A stretch of DNA of 64,000 nucleotides from Photobacterium sp. SKA34 (GTDB lineage: Bacteria; Pseudomonadota; Gammaproteobacteria; Enterobacterales; Vibrionaceae): assembly GCF_000153325.1 (NCBI RefSeq), contig NZ_CH724142.1, forward strand, positions 30,048 through 94,047. The letters are read 5' to 3'. A model generated the notes under the pieces. That model was not told the DNA's origin and did not search any database. It worked only from the letters and a program-made list of their open reading frames with translations. Shown here in pieces: positions 17,360 to 25,215 of this stretch. The stretch's first letter is position 1. Each line of letters opens with the position of its first letter. Both the position numbers and the translations under genes were made by a program.

Positions 17360-18690
17360 CCCATGGAAGGTAATCCAGCGTAGACACGCCTAGTGTTGCT
17401 GTCATAAAAACGCCGGCATTGGTCCAAGGGATGAGAGGCTCAATAACGGTGCCTGCGTCTTCTAGAGTACGAGATAAATTTTTAGGATCGAGTTGCATTC
17501 GCTTATAGGTATCACGGAACAGTTCTGAAGGAATAAGTAGGGCTAGTTTGCCATCTGAGGTTGTACAAACCACAGTAATCGTTGTCACAATAGTTGCACC
17601 AATTAGACTTGCAGTACCTTTGATACCTTTACTTAGTAGATCAACAAGTACCTTTAATGCGCCGGTAAGAGCGAGAGTGCCTGCAAAAGAGAAAGCACAG
17701 AAGACTAATAGCACGACACCCATCATAGATGTCATACCGCCTCGATTAACCAAAGTTAATACATCGTTGACGACGGTTACATTGCCTAAACCAGCATCAG
17801 CAAACATATTTGCATTAAAACCATTAAGCATTGCTGTAAGTGCGGTATCTAGACTAAAGCCTTGGAAAATTACTGCATTTAATACCCCAATTACAATAGC
17901 TAATAACATTAGAGGAATAGTTGGTAGCTTCCGGATTGCGCCCCATAAAATCAAAATAGGAGGTAACAGTAAAAAAATATTAAATGAAAATAACTGTTCG
18001 ATATTTGCAAGCATTGTAATTACTTTTTCTGGTGTTCCAGCTGTTACATTGTTGCTACCAACGAAGAAGAAAACTATAGAAGACAGAACAAATGCTGGAA
18101 TCGTAGTCCATAACATATGTTGAATATGTGAGTAGAGATTTGTTCCTGCGACAACTGGTGCAAAGTTGGTTGAATCTGATAGTGGAGAGAGTTTATCCCC
18201 AAAGTAAGCTCCAGAGACTATAGCACCTGCAACTGCGGCAAGGTTCGCATCCATGCCGGAAGCGATGCCCATTAAGGCGACACCAATAGTCCCCGCAGAA
18301 CCCCATGATGTTCCTGTGCATAGCGATACCATACAAGTTACTAAAAATGATGTTAGGACTAAATATTCAGGGCTGATTATTTGAAGACCATAGTAAACCA
18401 GCATCGGAATAGTACCGCCAATCATCCAGCTACCAATTAAGCCCCCGACTAATACTAAGATAAAAACAGCGGGTAAGGCTTTCGTTAAACGATCAATAAT
18501 CGCATTTTGAATATCATCCCAACTGTAACCAATTTTCCATGCTACAAGTGCTGCAATGACAGCAGAGGTTAACAAAAGACTTTCAATAGGTAGGCCATAT
18601 ACACCGAAGCCAACAACTAACAACCCGATCATCGCTATCAATGGTAGAAGAGATAGTCCTATCGGTATCTCTTTCACATTATCTTCTTTC

Positions 18691-18703
18691 ATGTAATTTA
18701 CAT
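18691..18703. promoter_or_regulatory. Putative LacI-family operator, copy 1
   Basis: ATGTAATTTACAT is a perfect 13-base palindrome overlapping the nhaC start codon. An identical copy lies at 18829-18841, beside the divergent LacI-type regulator gene. Confidence 0.65.
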
Positions 18704-18828
18704 CCACACGTTATATTGTAAATAGAAGTTATTTATTATATTCATTGCTTATAACCACAGATTAAGGGTATTGATTAAACCCATATCGATCTGTGATGGA
18801 ATTCACTTCTATAAAAAGTTAATATCAT

Positions 18829-18841
18829 ATGTAATTTACAT
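18829..18841. promoter_or_regulatory. Putative LacI-family operator, copy 2
   Basis: ATGTAATTTACAT, identical to 18691-18703 and 138 bases from it, ends 27 bases before the regulator start codon. Two identical palindromes in one divergent promoter region suggest autoregulation and control of nhaC-malY. Confidence 0.65.
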
Positions 18842-18868
18842 GGCAGATAAATGGGATCTTAAGCGCAA

Positions 18869-19855
18869 ATGGTAACCATTAAAGACGTGGCAAAAGCTGC
18901 AAATGTTTCGACTGCAACAGTGTCTCGAGTGATTAATCAATCTGATTCTGTGTTGCCAGAGACAGTCAAAAGAATAGAAACAGTAATGGCTCAATTGGGC
19001 TATAAAATTACAGATAATAGACGCTTAAATATTAATCAAGGGCAAGATACTATTGGCTTGATTGTTAGTCGGTTTAATTCTCCGTTCTATGGATTGCTTA
19101 CACAAGGAGTAGAAAAAATTGCTAAAAGGCATGGACGAAAGTTAATTGTTGCGAGTGGTAACTATGATCTCGATTGTGAAGAAGATGCGCTTAAATTTAT
19201 GTTAAGCAAAGGCTGCCGTAATATTGTGATGCATAGTAAAGCAATGACAGATGACATGTTGATACGTTATGCCAAGCAGGTTTCTGGTCTTATTTTGATT
19301 AACAGGTGTGTGAGTGAAATTGAGTCACAATGTGTTTGGTTAGACAATTGCGCCGGAACATATTTAGCGACTAAACATCTTATTGAAGAAGGGCATCGTA
19401 AAATTGCTTATCTTTCCTGTGAGATGGAAGTCGATGATAAAGTTGAACGATTAAATGGATATCAGAAAGCGTTAGCTGAAGGGGGAATTGAATTTAATCC
19501 AGACTGGGTTGAAGAGGTACCTTTTGGTGAGATTGGTGGAACAGTAGCTGCAACTAATTTATTAAATAAAGGATTACCAGTTACTGCTTTAGTTTCATTT
19601 AACGATTTTTACGCAGCAGCAGCGATGCAAGTATTTAAAGAACATGGTATTGATATTCCAAATCGTTTATCAATAGTCGGATTTGATGATGTACTTCCAC
19701 AATGCTACTTCAGCCCTAAGTTAACGACTATTCGTAACCCTATCGAAAGTATGGCAATCAATGCCGCGCGTTTGTGTTTAGGTGAGATGAATCATCCAAT
19801 CTTAAATGCTTTTTATCCTCTTTTAATCAAAAGGGATTCTGTGCACAAAATATAA
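18869..19855 (+). CDS. LacI family transcriptional regulator
   Basis: 328 residues. The N-terminal helix-turn-helix is clear (TIKDVAKAANVSTATVSRVI, residues 3-22), followed by the hinge helix region and a periplasmic-binding-like effector domain with IGLIVSRFNSPFYGLL, HRKIAYLS and the C-terminal IVGFDD motif. It is divergent from nhaC-malY and shares a promoter region that holds two identical 13-base palindromes. That arrangement makes it the probable local regulator of nhaC and malY; the inducer is unknown. The ATG at 18869 starts right before the DNA-binding domain, as is usual. Confidence 0.9.
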   Translation: MVTIKDVAKAANVSTATVSRVINQSDSVLPETVKRIETVMAQLGYKITDNRRLNINQGQDTIGLIVSRFNSPFYGLLTQGVEKIAKRHGRKLIVASGNYDLDCEEDALKFMLSKGCRNIVMHSKAMTDDMLIRYAKQVSGLILINRCVSEIESQCVWLDNCAGTYLATKHLIEEGHRKIAYLSCEMEVDDKVERLNGYQKALAEGGIEFNPDWVEEVPFGEIGGTVAATNLLNKGLPVTALVSFNDFYAAAAMQVFKEHGIDIPNRLSIVGFDDVLPQCYFSPKLTTIRNPIESMAINAARLCLGEMNHPILNAFYPLLIKRDSVHKI

Positions 19856-19965
19856 AAGTTATCTTTGATAGTGTGATTTAACTCCCACTGTTGGACTTTA
19901 TTGAAAGCTTGCGCGTAAAATAGTCGTCCTTACATTTAATGCGGTTATACAAGGTACAATTGTTG

Positions 19966-22239
19966 ATGAGCAATGTTGCGAAAACTAAGAATTTTGAGTT
20001 ATTGGCGCCCGGTGGTGATATTGAATCCATTAAGGCTGCCATTGCTGCAGGCGCTGATGCTATTTATTGTGGATTAGATAGTTTCAATGCTCGAAATCGA
20101 GCAACTAACCTGACCTTTGATGTATTAAGTGGCATTATTCGTTTAGCACATCAGAACAATTGTAAGATTTTTCTTACCTTAAATATTGTCGTATTAGATA
20201 GTGAAATTCCTGCGGTTATTCGCTTATTGAACAAGTTAGTGAACACCAAAGTTGATGGTGTGATTTTGCAAGATTTAGGCTTGTTCCACATCATTAAAGA
20301 GCACTTTCCTACATTAGATGTCCATGCTTCAACGCAGATCAATACCCATAACGACGGCCAAATTCTATTTTTAAAACAGCTCCAAGCAAGCCGTGTTAAC
20401 TTATCGCGTGAATTGAACATTCGTGAAATTAAGCATTTGGCTCAATTTGGACATCAACATGATGTCCTTATGGAAGTGTTTGTTCATGGTTCCTATTGTA
20501 TTGGTTTCTCTGGTTTGTGTTATATCAGTTCGGTGAAAAATGGTAACTCGGGTAACCGTGGTCGTTGTAGTCAACCATGCCGTGATCAATACCAAACCAC
20601 CGCCGCTGGTAAAGATTTTCCATTAAATATGAAAGATAACTCAGCTTTTTCTAATATGGTTGAGTTGGCTGATGCTGGGGTATATTCGCTGAAAGTGGAA
20701 GGGCGAATTAAGAAATCACACTACGTGTATACCGTGGTCGATCAATGGCGTCAGCAGATAAATCGTTACTGTGAGCAAAAGCCGTTACTAACCGATACAA
20801 GGTCACTTTTTACGGTCTTTAATCGCGATTTTTCTAACTCGTATCTCCAAGGTGATATCAATAAGAGCATGTTTATTGATAACCCTCGTGATAACTCTGT
20901 GAGTCATTTTACTCAGGTCTATCAAGCAACCACAATTGATGCAGTAAATGGCGTCAAACAGAAATTGTACGATGACAAAACAGCGATTATTAATATCGTT
21001 GAAGATGTCACGAAAGCCATGGATGTTAACTCGCTACCTATGACCATGATCTTTAGCGGTGAAGAAGGTCAATGTTTAACGGTGATAGTGACAACGCCGG
21101 ATCAAACGATAGAGTTACAATCAGAGTCAGCACTTATTCGTGCACAAAAACATGTATTAACTCATGAGTTATTAGAAAAACGTTTTCAAAGTTTGGCTAA
21201 TGAAGGTGAGTATCAGATCACCCACGTTGATATTTCAGGGCTAGCCGAAAATACGTCAATCCCTTTTGCGGAATTAGCACAATTAAAAGAACAAATTGGT
21301 TATCAGTTAAATGGTGAAAAAGCGCTGGTAGCGCCGATTGATACGCCAAAACCACGTAATAGTATCAATCACCGTAAACCAACAGGGATCACGCCAGAGC
21401 TGGCGATATTAATATCTGATCCAAGTGATGTGGTATTAAATCAAGATAACAATGCCGTGCTGTATTATACCATTCCTGAAGGTTTATCGATGGAATTGGA
21501 AAAAACGGTAGCATTGTTTGAAGCGCATCCTCATCTTGTACCATGGTTCCCAGCAATTTTAATTGGTGAAAATTACCAAGCTGCAATTGAATTTATTGAG
21601 CGTGTGAAACCTAATTGTATTGTGGCAAATAACAGCGGTATTGCGCATGTGGCTTATCAGCAAGAGATTGATTGGATTGCAGGGCCTTACTTGAACTTAA
21701 CTAATTCATTTAGCCTACAGTGCATTGATGATGAATTTAATGCGAAGGGCGCATTCGTTTCTAACGAGATCAATCGTAAGCAAATTAATCCAGTGGTATG
21801 CCCTGAAAACTTTGAATTACATTACAGTATTTATCATCCATTGATGATGTTAATGAGCCGTCAATGTTTATTCCATCAAACAGTAGGCTGTAAGAAAAAG
21901 TATTTTGATAATAAGTGCTTACGTAAGTGTAATAAGTCTGCGTCTATCTTGAGTTTAAAAGACGCCTCGTTCGTATTAGATAAACAAAGAGGCGCGCATA
22001 ATACGCTATATAGCCAGCAGAATTATATGAATTTACAAGTGGTGACAGACTTCCCTGATAAGTTTACTCGCTTTATGATCGATCTCCGTGATATTAAAAC
22101 GGAAACGGAAGTAAATACTGATAAAGCAATGTTAGTCTCTTTGTTTAATGCGTATATTCATGGTGATATCAACGCGAGAACAACATTAGAGCAAACCATT
22201 GTTGGCACTATTTCTCAGCAATATAAAAAAGGTCTGTGA
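19966..22239 (+). CDS. U32 family protein (RlhA/YdcP-like, iron-sulfur hydroxylase or peptidase family)
   Basis: 757 residues from the ATG at 19966, preferred because AAGG lies 11 bases upstream and the family's conserved start FELLAPGGDIESIKAAI follows. The N-terminal U32 domain (about 1-300) carries DAIYCG, DVHASTQ, LSRELN, VFVHGSYCIGFSGLCY and GRCSQPCR. U32 members once called peptidases are now known in E. coli as hydroxylases acting on tRNA, rRNA or ubiquinone precursors and often bind Fe-S clusters through such cysteines; RlhA hydroxylates 23S rRNA. The C-terminal part has a further Cys-rich stretch, CLFHQTVGCKKKYFDNKC and LRKCNKS. RlhA is the best guess, not certain. Confidence 0.8.
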   Translation: MSNVAKTKNFELLAPGGDIESIKAAIAAGADAIYCGLDSFNARNRATNLTFDVLSGIIRLAHQNNCKIFLTLNIVVLDSEIPAVIRLLNKLVNTKVDGVILQDLGLFHIIKEHFPTLDVHASTQINTHNDGQILFLKQLQASRVNLSRELNIREIKHLAQFGHQHDVLMEVFVHGSYCIGFSGLCYISSVKNGNSGNRGRCSQPCRDQYQTTAAGKDFPLNMKDNSAFSNMVELADAGVYSLKVEGRIKKSHYVYTVVDQWRQQINRYCEQKPLLTDTRSLFTVFNRDFSNSYLQGDINKSMFIDNPRDNSVSHFTQVYQATTIDAVNGVKQKLYDDKTAIINIVEDVTKAMDVNSLPMTMIFSGEEGQCLTVIVTTPDQTIELQSESALIRAQKHVLTHELLEKRFQSLANEGEYQITHVDISGLAENTSIPFAELAQLKEQIGYQLNGEKALVAPIDTPKPRNSINHRKPTGITPELAILISDPSDVVLNQDNNAVLYYTIPEGLSMELEKTVALFEAHPHLVPWFPAILIGENYQAAIEFIERVKPNCIVANNSGIAHVAYQQEIDWIAGPYLNLTNSFSLQCIDDEFNAKGAFVSNEINRKQINPVVCPENFELHYSIYHPLMMLMSRQCLFHQTVGCKKKYFDNKCLRKCNKSASILSLKDASFVLDKQRGAHNTLYSQQNYMNLQVVTDFPDKFTRFMIDLRDIKTETEVNTDKAMLVSLFNAYIHGDINARTTLEQTIVGTISQQYKKGL

Positions 22240-22260
22240 TTCAGATAAATAGGATATTTC

Positions 22261-22686
22261 ATGTTAGATGTAAAAATTGTTGCTTTTGATAGTGCGAATA
22301 AAGAGAGTATTCGCTTAGTACGCGAGCAGGTGTTTATTAAAGAACAAGAAATTGATCCTGAAATTGAGTTTGATGGTTTAGATACGCAAGCGATGCATGT
22401 ACTTGTGGTCGATGGCGAACAGCCATTAGGGACAGGGCGTATTCTTGCTGATGGTCATATAGGTCGTATTGCAATCATGAAAGCTGCTCGTGGACAAGGT
22501 TTAGGTGTAAAAGTCGTCCAAGCATTAGTGGATTATGCTAAACAGCAAGGTTATCCCCGTGTGGACTTAGGTGCGCAAACCCATGCTATCGATTTTTACC
22601 GTAAACTGGGTTTCACGCCATACGGTGATGAATTTATGGAAGCCAATATTCCTCATCAGGCAATGGAGCAAATGTTAGAGCAATAA
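22261..22686 (+). CDS. GNAT family N-acetyltransferase (YjcF-like)
   Basis: 141 residues with a complete GNAT fold: VREQVFIKEQEI at the start, MHVLVVDGEQPLGTGRI, the acetyl-CoA-binding loop ARGQGLGVKVV (about residues 79-89), and the final AIDFYRKLGFTPYGDEF. It resembles YjcF-type acetyltransferases of unknown substrate. AGGAT lies 6 bases before the ATG. It lies 21 bases after the U32 gene and is probably cotranscribed with it. Confidence 0.9.
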   Translation: MLDVKIVAFDSANKESIRLVREQVFIKEQEIDPEIEFDGLDTQAMHVLVVDGEQPLGTGRILADGHIGRIAIMKAARGQGLGVKVVQALVDYAKQQGYPRVDLGAQTHAIDFYRKLGFTPYGDEFMEANIPHQAMEQMLEQ

Positions 22687-22716
22687 CTAACGTTTTAATG
22701 TTTGGTTTGAGAAAAT

Positions 22717-22747
22717 AAAAAACGACCTTAAATTAAGGTCGTTTTTT
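22717..22747. terminator. Bidirectional terminator
   Basis: AAAAAACGACCTTA (22717-22730) and TAAGGTCGTTTTTT (22734-22747) form a perfect 14-bp stem with a 3-base loop between convergent genes. Confidence 0.93.
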
Positions 22748-22759
22748 GCATTAAAAGTA

Positions 22760-23488
22760 TTATTCAGCAGCTTGTGCCGTATAGTTTCCAAATTGAACCA
22801 AGCCATAGTCTTTACAGAACGTACGGAATTGGTCTTCTTGCGTCCATGATGCGCTCATAGTTACGATAATACAGTCCTCAACGGTAGTATCGCCCATTTT
22901 AAATGATGTTTTATCTATAACTGTTAACTTTTGATAATCTGAATTATTAGTAATACTATTAATTTCTATATCAGGGTGATTGGTTGCAATAACTTTACTT
23001 GTATAGATATCGGCACGAGTCATATTCACGCCAATTCGTGCTAACGGATAAGCGGATGATGTAGTAAATTCATCTTGATAAGTTGTGGTAATAGGAGCTT
23101 CTCCGCCCCAATCACTTAAAATCGTACGTTTATGTGCTAATGGTGTTGTGGTGCGTTCTTCCCATTTTATTGACCAAACTAGTTTATCGTCAATGAAGCT
23201 TTCTTCTTTATATTCTCTTCCAGTTTCGTCATAGAAAAATTTATAAGTTGAAACGGTGCCGTCTTCATTTACAGGAGCTGAAAATGTAACAACACGATTT
23301 GGTGTGGCGTTAGCGTAATCATCAATGTTAATAAGATCGCTCTGATCTTGAATTAGGTTACCTTTGTCATCGATAACCGTTTTACCGTTAATTTTAATCT
23401 CGCCATGAACATCGAGTGAAGTAGCAGAAGCGGCAGTTGATAACCCTGTAAGTAGGGCAATTGCAGAAAGAGAAAAAAGTTTTTTCAT
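22760..23488 (-). CDS. Secreted or periplasmic protein of unknown function, 242 residues
   Basis: The ATG at 23488 is preferred, because AAGGATA lies 6 bases upstream. A classic signal peptide (KKLFSLSAIALLTGLSTAASA) should be cleaved after residue 22 or so. The mature protein begins TSLDVHGEIKINGKTVIDDKGN and is beta-rich with many Thr, Asp and Ser. Two cysteines near the C-terminus (EDCIIVTM and RTFCKDYG) could form a disulfide. No family is recognised. It follows the 87-residue lipoprotein gene by about 11 bases on the same strand, so the two are probably one operon. Confidence 0.8.
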   Translation of the reverse strand: MKKLFSLSAIALLTGLSTAASATSLDVHGEIKINGKTVIDDKGNLIQDQSDLINIDDYANATPNRVVTFSAPVNEDGTVSTYKFFYDETGREYKEESFIDDKLVWSIKWEERTTTPLAHKRTILSDWGGEAPITTTYQDEFTTSSAYPLARIGVNMTRADIYTSKVIATNHPDIEINSITNNSDYQKLTVIDKTSFKMGDTTVEDCIIVTMSASWTQEDQFRTFCKDYGLVQFGNYTAQAAE

Positions 23489-23499
23489 TATCAATATCC

Positions 23500-23763
23500 T
23501 TATTTGATGATTAAGTTGCCTTTAATCGTTAAATCCTTGTTTAAAAAGTATATCTCACCATCGGGAAGATCTAGTGTTATGGTTTGATCTTCTTTTATCT
23601 CTCCATTTTCAGCTATGTATTCATCAAAGCTATCAACAGAAGTAAGTGTTTTATCTTTCTCGACTGAAGGCTCGGTTGTTGCCGAATCAGAACTTGAACC
23701 GTTACAACCTACAAGCAACAAAGTCGATAAGATGAGAGCGTATTTATCACGCTTACTAAACAT
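23500..23763 (-). CDS. Small lipoprotein, 87 residues
   Basis: A lipobox LVGC preceded by KYALILSTLL predicts lipid attachment at Cys20. The mature part is acidic and rich in Ser/Thr, ending LNKDLTIKGNLIIK. That ending resembles the first strands of a beta-helix repeat, so the protein may be naturally short or the remnant of a longer one. No family is recognised. It is the first gene of a probable two-gene operon with the secreted protein downstream. Confidence 0.75.
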   Translation of the reverse strand: MFSKRDKYALILSTLLLVGCNGSSSDSATTEPSVEKDKTLTSVDSFDEYIAENGEIKEDQTITLDLPDGEIYFLNKDLTIKGNLIIK

Positions 23764-24093
23764 GGCGTACCCTTATTAACTTAATGGTCTTGGTAAGATA
23801 AATGTTAAAGCGTGCAAGTAAATACTTGCCACTTACATATTGATAACTATGTCGTAACTTTTTATTTTCATTATTTGTAAATTCGACACATATAAAAAAA
23901 CATACTGTAACTGATTGTTATTTTTTGCATTTACAAATGGAGTGCGGAATGTAAATAACTGTAAAGCTACATAGTCCTGACTTAACCTCACAAATATCCT
24001 TGTTAATATATATAATTCTTTATAGGTATGTTGAGAGGTGCTGGCAATTAATATAAGCGCCTTGCTTATATTGTTTAATTTCCAGGTAAGTAG
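23764..24093. other. Divergent intergenic region of 330 bp
   Basis: AT-rich spacer between the minus-strand lipoprotein gene and the plus-strand efflux operon. It must hold both promoters; I see no operator, repeat or RNA gene I can name. Confidence 0.5.
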
Positions 24094-25215
24094 ATGATAA
24101 TGAAACAAAAATGCATTTCTGTGATGGTTTTCGCCGTTGTAGCTTTTATGGTTGTTGGCTGTAAGCAAGAAAGCCAATCAGATTCTCATTCGCACAAGCA
24201 CTCTTCTAAAGTCGTTCAAGTAGAAACCCAAACGGTGTCAGCTCGCACATTGACTCATCAAGTTACGGGTTATGGTGTGGTAAAAAGTCATAATTCGGTT
24301 GCATTGAAAACGTTAGAGACCAGCCAGATCACCGCAATTTACTTTGAGGCTGGGCAAACAGTAAAGAAAGGACAGGTTTTAGTGCAGTTTGATTCCAGCG
24401 AGGCTAAAGCTAAAGTTGCAAGAGATCAAGCTCAATTTGATGCAAAAAAGCAAACTTGGTTACGTCAAAAAGAACTGGTAAATAAAGGTGTAGTTGCGCG
24501 AAGTACTTATGATGACAGCGAGAGTGACTATAAACAGGCTTTAGCGCAGTTAGAGCAAGACAAATCAAAGCTCACAGAGTTGGCTGTTAAAGCACCATTT
24601 GACGGTGTTATTAGCCAAACCGACTTTCATGTCGGTGATGTTGTTACTGTTGGTAATACACTTGCAACCTTATATACCCCTGATCAACTAACTATTGAAT
24701 ATCAACTACCTGCTGCTCAAAAAGATGATTATAAATTAGAGCAACATGTTACCGTTTATTCAGAGCTTAAACCCAAAAAATATGTGGACGGTAATGTGAG
24801 TTACGTTTCTCCTAATATTTCAATGGGACTGGTGACTTTAAAGGCTCAACTACCTAATGCTAAGCAGTTTTCACCGGGCCAAAACGTGAAAATTGTCCAA
24901 TATACCCGTGAACTACTTAAGCAAGTTACAATCCCTACGTCCTCATTAATCACTAATATTCAAGGGGCGCAGGTGTTTATTGTGGTTAACAATAAAGCCA
25001 GATTGCGTGATGTAAAAGTAGGGCAATACTATGATGGGTATGTGCAGATCTTATCGGGATTAACCGTGGGTGATCAATTAGTTATAAATGGTCAAAACTA
25101 CTTACGCACAGATCAAAAAGTCGAAGTAATGCCTGCTCAGCAACCTGATCAAACGTCGAAAAAAGTTAAGCATCTACAACATATACCATTACAGTCACAG
25201 ACGGCGGATAAATAA
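24094..25215 (+). CDS. RND efflux membrane fusion (periplasmic adaptor) lipoprotein
   Basis: 373 residues. The N-terminal hydrophobic stretch ends in a lipobox VVGC, predicting inner-membrane lipid anchoring as in AcrA-type adaptors. After a His-rich linker (SDSHSHKHSSK) come the barrel-sandwich hybrid halves (ALKTLETSQITAIYFEAGQTVKKGQVL and VKAPFDGVISQTDFHVGDVV) around a coiled-coil hairpin, then beta-barrel and membrane-proximal domains. It links the RND pump to an outer-membrane channel. AGGTAAG precedes the ATG; a second ATG lies at 24100. Its stop overlaps the pump start by one base. No channel gene is adjacent. Confidence 0.92.
   Translation: MIMKQKCISVMVFAVVAFMVVGCKQESQSDSHSHKHSSKVVQVETQTVSARTLTHQVTGYGVVKSHNSVALKTLETSQITAIYFEAGQTVKKGQVLVQFDSSEAKAKVARDQAQFDAKKQTWLRQKELVNKGVVARSTYDDSESDYKQALAQLEQDKSKLTELAVKAPFDGVISQTDFHVGDVVTVGNTLATLYTPDQLTIEYQLPAAQKDDYKLEQHVTVYSELKPKKYVDGNVSYVSPNISMGLVTLKAQLPNAKQFSPGQNVKIVQYTRELLKQVTIPTSSLITNIQGAQVFIVVNNKARLRDVKVGQYYDGYVQILSGLTVGDQLVINGQNYLRTDQKVEVMPAQQPDQTSKKVKHLQHIPLQSQTADK

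Larger units (their letters stand above)
15716..18692 (-). pseudogene. nhaC: NhaC family Na+/H+ antiporter gene split by an insertion sequence
   Basis: The 5' part (18692 down to 17344) encodes most of an NhaC antiporter with many membrane segments, including CTGTSWGSAGTIG and GAYFGDKLSPLSDSTNFAP, typical of the family. It runs to LPWAIQNYS and is then broken by the element. The remaining C-terminus (AIFFAMLWAITGIGIAKAVK to TQTKAII) is encoded at 15824-15716. Removing the IS and one copy of the 16-bp duplication gives 1458 bases in one open frame, a 485-residue protein, so the gene was intact before insertion. The broken gene would make a protein lacking about the last 36 residues and ending in IS-derived residues. 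The ATG at 18692 is preferred over a GTG at 18707. Confidence 0.92.

Noticed and set aside
17304..18707. A complete 467-residue antiporter gene
   Set aside because: The last residues are encoded by the insertion sequence end; the true C-terminus lies on the other side of the element.
23833..24177. Minus-strand frame of 114 codons
   Set aside because: Overlaps the start of the efflux adaptor gene and has no ribosome-binding site or family likeness.
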